From Comamonadaceae bacterium (GTDB taxonomy: Bacteria; Pseudomonadota; Gammaproteobacteria; Burkholderiales; Burkholderiaceae), in the NCBI GenBank assembly GCA_947377705.1, contig CANCGU010000102.1, forward strand, positions 1 to 9,087: a DNA stretch of 9,087 bases, read 5' to 3'. Below are positions 5,323-9,087 of this stretch, piece after piece; within the stretch, counting starts at the first letter, position 1; every line of letters begins with the position of its first letter. Below the pieces are notes generated by a model, which worked only from the letters and a program-made list of their open reading frames with translations, was not told where the DNA came from and did not search any database. Position numbers and translations under genes: made by a program.

Positions 5323-6476
5323 ATTGCCGCTTGCAGCATCTCTCGGTATTCCTGCCCCGTGGCGATGCGTGGGTTGGTTTTGTGGCAGTGGTCGGCCATG
5401 GCACCGTCGATGATTTTGTTAAACCACGCGAGCTCCACCCCCATTTCAGCCAAGCCTTTGGGCAGGCCTAAACGAGCGTTCATGGCGGTGATGGCTTGGG
5501 CAATGGCCTCGGCTGCTTCAAGCGGGTGATGAATTTCGCCCAGCCCCATGGCATGGGCCATGCGCTGCATGCGACGCTCTTTTTGTACCGATTCAGCTTC
5601 GGCGTTAAATCGCACCACCGCAGGCAAAAACATGGCGTTTAACGTGCCGTGGTGCAAACGTGGGTTCACGCCGCCTAAGCTGTGGCTGAGCGAATGCACG
5701 CAGCCCAAGCCTTTTTGAAACGCCATGGCGCCTTGCATGGACGCGCTCATCATGTTCAGGCGTGCATCGCGGTCTTGGCCTTCATTCGTTGCGCGTTCGA
5801 TGTGTGCCCAGCCGCGTGTGAGGCCGTCTAGCGCAATGCCATCGGCAGGCGGGTTGAACGGTGCCGCCATGAAGGTCTCCATGCAGTGGGCAATAGCGTC
5901 CATGCCCGTGGCAGCGGTGAGGGCAGGGGGTAAACCGAGGGTGAGTTCGGGGTCGAGCAGCGCAGCCTTGGGCACCAAGTGCCACGAATGAAAACCCAGC
6001 TTGCGCCCATCGTCCAAGATGAGAATGGCACCACGCGCCACCTCGCTGCCCGTGCCCGCCGTCGTGGGCACGGCAATGAGCGGTGACACCGCAGGCGTGA
6101 TTTTGAGCGAGCCGCCTTCGATGGTGGCGTAGGTTTTGAGTGGGCCTTCGTGGGTGGCTGCAATCGCCACACCTTTGGCACAGTCGATGGAAGAGCCACC
6201 GCCCACGGCAATGAGGCCATCGCACTGGTGGGCGTGATACACCGCCACGGCAGCCCGCACCGCAGCCTCGTTGGGGTTTGAGGGGGTTTGGTCAAATACG
6301 GCGACGGGTAAGCCGCTTAAAGCGTCCAATGCCTTTTGCAAAATGCCGACGGCTTTGACGCCTGGGTCAGTCACGATAAGCGGGCGTTTGATGTTGGCCT
6401 TTTCGCATTCGGCACCGAGGGTGGCGAGCACGCCAAAGTCAATTTGGATGTTGGTGAGGTAGAGGATTTGGGCCAT
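5319..6476 (-). CDS. Iron-containing (group III) alcohol dehydrogenase
   Basis: The 385-residue product has the family's usual length and motif order. A dinucleotide-binding part contains GGGSSIDCAKG at residues 92-102 and PTTAGTGSE at 137-145. A helical metal-binding part has GMDAIAHCMETF at 191-202 and VHSLSHSLGG at 260-269, with LHHGTLNA from 274. By comparison with E. coli FucO the metal ligands should be Asp193, His197, His261 and either His275 or His276. The enzyme would interconvert a primary alcohol or hydroxy acid and its aldehyde with NAD(P) in the cytoplasm; a 4-hydroxybutyrate-dehydrogenase-like role is one possibility, but the substrate cannot be read. The start MAQILYLTNIQIDFG fits the family's N-terminus. 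No Shine-Dalgarno sequence precedes it, and the divergent hydrolase start is 15 bp away. Confidence 0.93.
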   Translation of the reverse strand: MAQILYLTNIQIDFGVLATLGAECEKANIKRPLIVTDPGVKAVGILQKALDALSGLPVAVFDQTPSNPNEAAVRAAVAVYHAHQCDGLIAVGGGSSIDCAKGVAIAATHEGPLKTYATIEGGSLKITPAVSPLIAVPTTAGTGSEVARGAILILDDGRKLGFHSWHLVPKAALLDPELTLGLPPALTAATGMDAIAHCMETFMAAPFNPPADGIALDGLTRGWAHIERATNEGQDRDARLNMMSASMQGAMAFQKGLGCVHSLSHSLGGVNPRLHHGTLNAMFLPAVVRFNAEAESVQKERRMQRMAHAMGLGEIHHPLEAAEAIAQAITAMNARLGLPKGLAEMGVELAWFNKIIDGAMADHCHKTNPRIATGQEYREMLQAAM

Positions 6477-6491
6477 GGCACACTATAAAAC
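6477..6491. promoter_or_regulatory. 15-bp divergent start region with TATA-like element
   Basis: The ATGs of the dehydrogenase (minus) and hydrolase (plus) are separated by only 15 bp containing TATAAA (plus, 6484-6489) and, on the other strand, TATAGT (6482-6487, 5 of 6 to the -10 consensus). TATAGT is 6 nt from the dehydrogenase ATG, so it could drive a leaderless transcript, but no -35 box is recognisable. No Shine-Dalgarno sequence exists for either gene. Confidence 0.3.
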
Positions 6492-7445
6492 ATGAGCCAC
6501 CCACGTAACCCACAAGGCCTATTGACCCCCGCCATGCGCGATGTGCTGCACGCCATTGCCAAAGCAGGTCGCCCACCCATGGCGTTGCTCACACCCGAGC
6601 AAGCCAAACAAGCCTTCGCACTAGGTGCTGGTGTATTGGAGATCAATGCACACAAAATGGCGCGTGATGACACGCTGCACATCCCAACCCGTGATGGGGC
6701 GACCCTGTGCGCCAAGCTGTGGGCCGAGCACGCCAAACCTAACTTGCCCGTGTTGCTGTACTTTCATGGCGGTGGTTTCACCGTGGGCAGTCCTGAAACC
6801 CACGAAGCGCTGTGCAAACACTTGGCCCATTTGGCGCACTGTGCTGTGGTGTCGTTGGACTATCGACTCGCGCCTGAGCACACATTCCCCACGGCACACA
6901 ACGATGCATTGGATGCACTGCAATGGCTGGCCGCAAACGCCAGCAGCCTTGGCCTAGATGCCACACGCATCGCCATTGGCGGCGACAGTGCAGGCGGCAC
7001 ACTGACCGCATCGACCGCCATTGCGGCACGCGATGCAGGCATTGACCTGAAGCTACAACTCATGTTCTACCCGGGTTGCTCACCCGAGTACTTGGCCTCA
7101 GCCCACACGTTTGAAAAAGGCTTCTTGCTGGAGAAAGCCAGCATCGAGTACTTCTATGGCCACTATGTGCCCAACCTGGAAGACCGCCAAAACCCACGCT
7201 TTTCCCCCATGCTGGCCGACGTGTCCGGCGTCGCGCCTGCCTGGCTAGGCTTGGCGGAATGCGACCCGCTGGTCGATGAAGGTGTGGCCTACGCCGACCA
7301 TCTGCGCTTAAGCGGTGTCCCCGTGGACTTAGAAATTTACAAAGGTGTGGTGCACAGCTTTATTCAAATGGGGCGCGTCATTCCTGAAGCGCTGACCGCG
7401 CACATGGATGCCTCGCGTGCTTTGCGGCACGCGTTTGGTGTGTGA
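6492..7445 (+). CDS. HSL-family alpha/beta hydrolase (esterase/lipase)
   Basis: The 317-residue product is a bacterial hormone-sensitive-lipase type (family IV) carboxylesterase. The oxyanion motif HGGGF is at residues 92-96, preceded by the LLYF strand. DYRLAPEH (123-130) is typical of the family. The nucleophile elbow GGDSAGG places Ser166, and the triad is completed by Asp258 (LAECDPLVDEG) and His288 (GVVHSF). It should hydrolyse short- to medium-chain acyl esters in the cytoplasm; no signal peptide is seen. The N-terminal cap region LLTPAMRDVLHAIAKAGRPP resembles the usual start of the family and supports ATG 6492 over ATG 6534. A GNAT gene follows after 10 bp and is probably co-transcribed. 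Confidence 0.93.
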   Translation: MSHPRNPQGLLTPAMRDVLHAIAKAGRPPMALLTPEQAKQAFALGAGVLEINAHKMARDDTLHIPTRDGATLCAKLWAEHAKPNLPVLLYFHGGGFTVGSPETHEALCKHLAHLAHCAVVSLDYRLAPEHTFPTAHNDALDALQWLAANASSLGLDATRIAIGGDSAGGTLTASTAIAARDAGIDLKLQLMFYPGCSPEYLASAHTFEKGFLLEKASIEYFYGHYVPNLEDRQNPRFSPMLADVSGVAPAWLGLAECDPLVDEGVAYADHLRLSGVPVDLEIYKGVVHSFIQMGRVIPEALTAHMDASRALRHAFGV

Positions 7446-7455
7446 GTGGGTGACG

Positions 7456-7902
7456 ATGACTTACATCGAAATTGGCGAATGGCCCTTGATGCAAACCGCC
7501 GCACAAGCGGTACGCACCGCCGTGTTTGTACAAGAGCAGGGCATTGCCCCCGAAGACGAATGGGACGCCGATGACGCCACCGCCTTGCACGCCGTGCTGT
7601 TTGATGTGAATGCTCAACCCCTGGGTAATGCCCGCTTATTGCAGCCAACAAACAACGTGACAAAAGTAGGGCGCATGGCGGTGTTACGCCAAGTGCGTGG
7701 CCACGGCTATGGTGCTCGTCTGCTACAAGCCTTGTTGTTAGAAGCGCGTCGACGCGGCAACAAAGAAGTACGACTCCATGCGCAGCGCACCGCCGAAGGG
7801 TTTTATGCCGCCCACGGGTTCAGCATTGTGGGCGAACCATTTAATGAAGTGGGTATACCGCATATAGAGATGCGTTTGAGCTTGGTGTCACCGACTTTGT
7901 GA
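7456..7902 (+). CDS. GNAT family N-acetyltransferase (YjcF/ElaA-like)
   Basis: The 148-residue product has the GNAT fold in the variant seen in YjcF/ElaA-like proteins. An N-terminal segment VRTAVFVQEQGIAPEDEWD (19-37) is followed by an ALHAVLFD strand and GNARLL. Then comes VGRMAVLRQVRGHGYGARLL, whose Q-x-x-G-x-G (Gln79 to Gly84) is the acetyl-CoA pyrophosphate loop. The C-terminal YAAHGFSIVGEPF and GIPHIEMRL are typical of the subgroup. It should move an acetyl group from acetyl-CoA to an amine; the acceptor is unknown. ATG 7456 is preferred; GTG 7450 is in frame two codons upstream and cannot be excluded. A start further upstream would overlap the hydrolase gene by more than 35 bp. The 10-bp spacing suggests a two-gene unit with the hydrolase. 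Confidence 0.9.
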   Translation: MTYIEIGEWPLMQTAAQAVRTAVFVQEQGIAPEDEWDADDATALHAVLFDVNAQPLGNARLLQPTNNVTKVGRMAVLRQVRGHGYGARLLQALLLEARRRGNKEVRLHAQRTAEGFYAAHGFSIVGEPFNEVGIPHIEMRLSLVSPTL

Positions 7903-7947
7903 CCGTGTGAAAATAGGTTCAACTCAAACTTTCAGAACCATACCTTG

Positions 7948-8670
7948 ATGAATATCGCTCAGCGCTTTCTCCCGATGACCTTCGCAATCGCCGCCTCGAT
8001 GGCGATCAACACCCAAGCGACAGCGGGTGACCTGAGCAATTTCAGCGCCCTCAACCCAACCGAGTTTTTGGCCGTGAGCAAAGACCTGGCGGCAGTGACC
8101 AGCACCAAAACCCTTGAGCCAGCCGCATCTTTGGGCTTAACAGGCTTTGATGTCAGCGCATCCAGCAGCATCACAAGAATTCAAGACGGTGCCGCTTGGG
8201 CCAAAGTGTCTGGTGACAACGCGAGCAACCTGATGCAAACCAAGTTATCGATCAGCAAAGGTTTGTCTGGCGGCTGGGATGTGGGTGGCTTTGTGTCTAA
8301 AGTGCCTTCGACAAATGTGTCGGTTGCCGGTGTTCAAGTGAAATACGCTTTGCTGGAAGGCAACGCCATCACGCCTGCCATTGCCGTGCGCGGTAGCCAC
8401 AGCCGTGTGGGCGGAGTGTCGGGCATGGCACTGAACAACACGGGCCTTGATCTGTTGATTTCCAAAGGCTTTGTAGGCGTCACGCCTTACCTAGGTGTTG
8501 GCACGGTTTACTCAAGCGCCCAAGCCACGGGCAAGAGTGATGAAAGCTTCACACAGAGCAAGTCTTTTGTGGGTGTGAGCTGGAACGTGTTGCTGGTCAA
8601 TCTCTCTGCCGAGTACGACCGTACAGGCAAAAACACATCGATGGGTTTGAAAGCTGGCGTGCGCTTTTAA
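7948..8670 (+). CDS. Exported outer-membrane beta-barrel-like protein, function unknown
   Basis: The 240-residue product from ATG 7948 (a TTG sits directly before it) starts with a Sec-type signal peptide: MNIAQRF, a hydrophobic stretch and NTQATA, with cleavage predicted after Ala26. From about residue 65 the chain consists of alternating polar/apolar segments rich in Gly, Ser, Val and Thr, such as TKLSISKGLSGGWDVGGFVSK and TPYLGVGTVYSS, compatible with transmembrane beta-strands. It ends in GLKAGVRF, a terminal Phe with alternating hydrophobics, the usual recognition signal for barrel insertion by the BAM complex. Roughly 8 strands could fit. I do not recognise a named family. The gene begins 45 bp after the GNAT stop, without a clear Shine-Dalgarno sequence or convincing promoter, and ends 12 bp from the convergent ygfZ stop. 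Confidence 0.8.
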   Translation: MNIAQRFLPMTFAIAASMAINTQATAGDLSNFSALNPTEFLAVSKDLAAVTSTKTLEPAASLGLTGFDVSASSSITRIQDGAAWAKVSGDNASNLMQTKLSISKGLSGGWDVGGFVSKVPSTNVSVAGVQVKYALLEGNAITPAIAVRGSHSRVGGVSGMALNNTGLDLLISKGFVGVTPYLGVGTVYSSAQATGKSDESFTQSKSFVGVSWNVLLVNLSAEYDRTGKNTSMGLKAGVRF

Positions 8671-8676
8671 GCGCAC
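8659..8676. terminator. 18-bp palindrome at the convergent OMP/ygfZ gene ends
   Basis: GTGCGCTT (8659-8666) and AAGCGCAC (8669-8676) are exact reverse complements around a TT centre. The palindrome covers the last codons and the TAA of the barrel gene and lies 6 bp from the ygfZ stop. As RNA it would fold into a GC-rich hairpin with a TTTT or larger loop, in a place suited to ending transcription from both sides. There is no T-run, so it may work weakly. Confidence 0.4.
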
Positions 8677-8682
8677 AGCTGC

Positions 8683-9087
8683 TTAAATATCTTCACGCAG
8701 AGCGTAGGGCAGGGGCAGTAGGCTCAGCACGGGGCCATCTGCCACACCCAAATGCAAGGTGCTGTTGTCCGTGGCACTGAGCTGCAACTCGACCACCGCC
8801 ACATGCTTCACACCATCGCTGGCCGCCTGCGCCACGAGGCCGCAGGGCTGCGTGGCATCTAAGCTCGAAAACACTTCTTGGCCTGCGGCCATCCCTTCAG
8901 CACTTTGCACCACAAAGGCGCGGCGCTTTAAGGTGCCGCGAAACTGGCTGCGAGCAACGATTTCTTGGCCGGGGTAACAACCTTTTTTGAAGTTCACACC
9001 GTCAACCGATTCGTAGTTGAGCATCTGTGGCACAAAGGCTTCGAAGGTGGCGAGCTCAACCCACGCAATGCCACTCATCACTTCACC
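8683..9087 (-). CDS. ygfZ: YgfZ/GcvT-fold tetrahydrofolate-binding protein, C-terminal part (5' end outside window)
   Basis: The frame is open from the right window edge to a TAA at 8683-8685, giving 134 residues. The signature KKGCYPGQEIVAR with the invariant cysteine (codon 8977-8979) is the YgfZ hallmark, followed by a RGTLKRR segment and a C-terminal beta-barrel-like domain. YgfZ is a folate-binding, GcvT-like protein of the cytoplasm that supports synthesis or repair of certain Fe-S clusters, for instance in the radical-SAM enzyme MiaB. The N-terminal folate-binding domain lies outside the window. A GTG at 9081 and the following ATG are internal codons, not the start, because the signature normally sits about two thirds of the way into the protein. 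Confidence 0.92.
   Translation of the reverse strand, partial: GEVMSGIAWVELATFEAFVPQMLNYESVDGVNFKKGCYPGQEIVARSQFRGTLKRRAFVVQSAEGMAAGQEVFSSLDATQPCGLVAQAASDGVKHVAVVELQLSATDNSTLHLGVADGPVLSLLPLPYALREDI

Noticed and set aside
7408..7455. N-terminal extension of the GNAT protein overlapping the hydrolase gene
   Set aside because: The added residues do not resemble a GNAT N-terminus, and ATG 7456 immediately precedes the first strand of the fold.

Overview
The window looks like chromosomal DNA of a betaproteobacterium in the order Burkholderiales, most likely Comamonadaceae (Limnohabitans/Rhodoferax-like). This is inferred from the roughly 60% G+C coding DNA and from the resemblance of Tex, the iron-dependent alcohol dehydrogenase, the DUF1330 protein and YgfZ to families familiar from that group. 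No search was run. Nine complete protein genes are present, plus two cut by the window edges. I see no rRNA, tRNA, CRISPR array, transposase or phage gene.

Layout. (a) 1-609: the 3' end of a PaaI-like hotdog thioesterase runs convergently into a small lipoprotein gene that ends in an HExxH motif. (b) 610-868: a non-coding, partly AT-rich spacer that should hold divergent promoters for the lipoprotein and tex, with a perfect inverted repeat just before tex. (c) 869-3253: tex, a large RNA-binding protein. (d) 3254-5293: an AT-rich promoter with a striking nested palindrome, then four same-strand genes packed like an operon: MazE-type antitoxin, MazF-type toxin, a patatin-like lipid acyl hydrolase and a DUF1330 protein. 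(e) 5319-6476 on the minus strand: an iron-containing alcohol dehydrogenase. Its start is only 15 bp from that of the divergent gene. (f) 6492-7902: an HSL-type alpha/beta hydrolase followed closely by a GNAT acetyltransferase. (g) 7948-8670: an exported outer-membrane beta-barrel-like protein of unknown role. (h) 8683-9087 on the minus strand: the C-terminal part of YgfZ, involved in Fe-S cluster maintenance.

How the genes may work together. The toxin-antitoxin pair is a self-contained translational control module: the toxin is an mRNA endonuclease, the antitoxin neutralises it, and the pair should repress its own promoter. The patatin-like gene starts 5 bp after the toxin stop, so it and the DUF1330 gene could be co-transcribed with the module. 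Whether that reflects function or only insertion of the module into a promoter region cannot be decided here. The remaining genes read as ordinary metabolic or housekeeping genes.

The most interesting signal is the mazEF control region at about 3272-3355. A perfect 11-bp inverted repeat sits between the -35 and -10 boxes. Its right arm can also pair with a second partner downstream, and a 7-bp outer repeat shares exactly the same symmetry axis.
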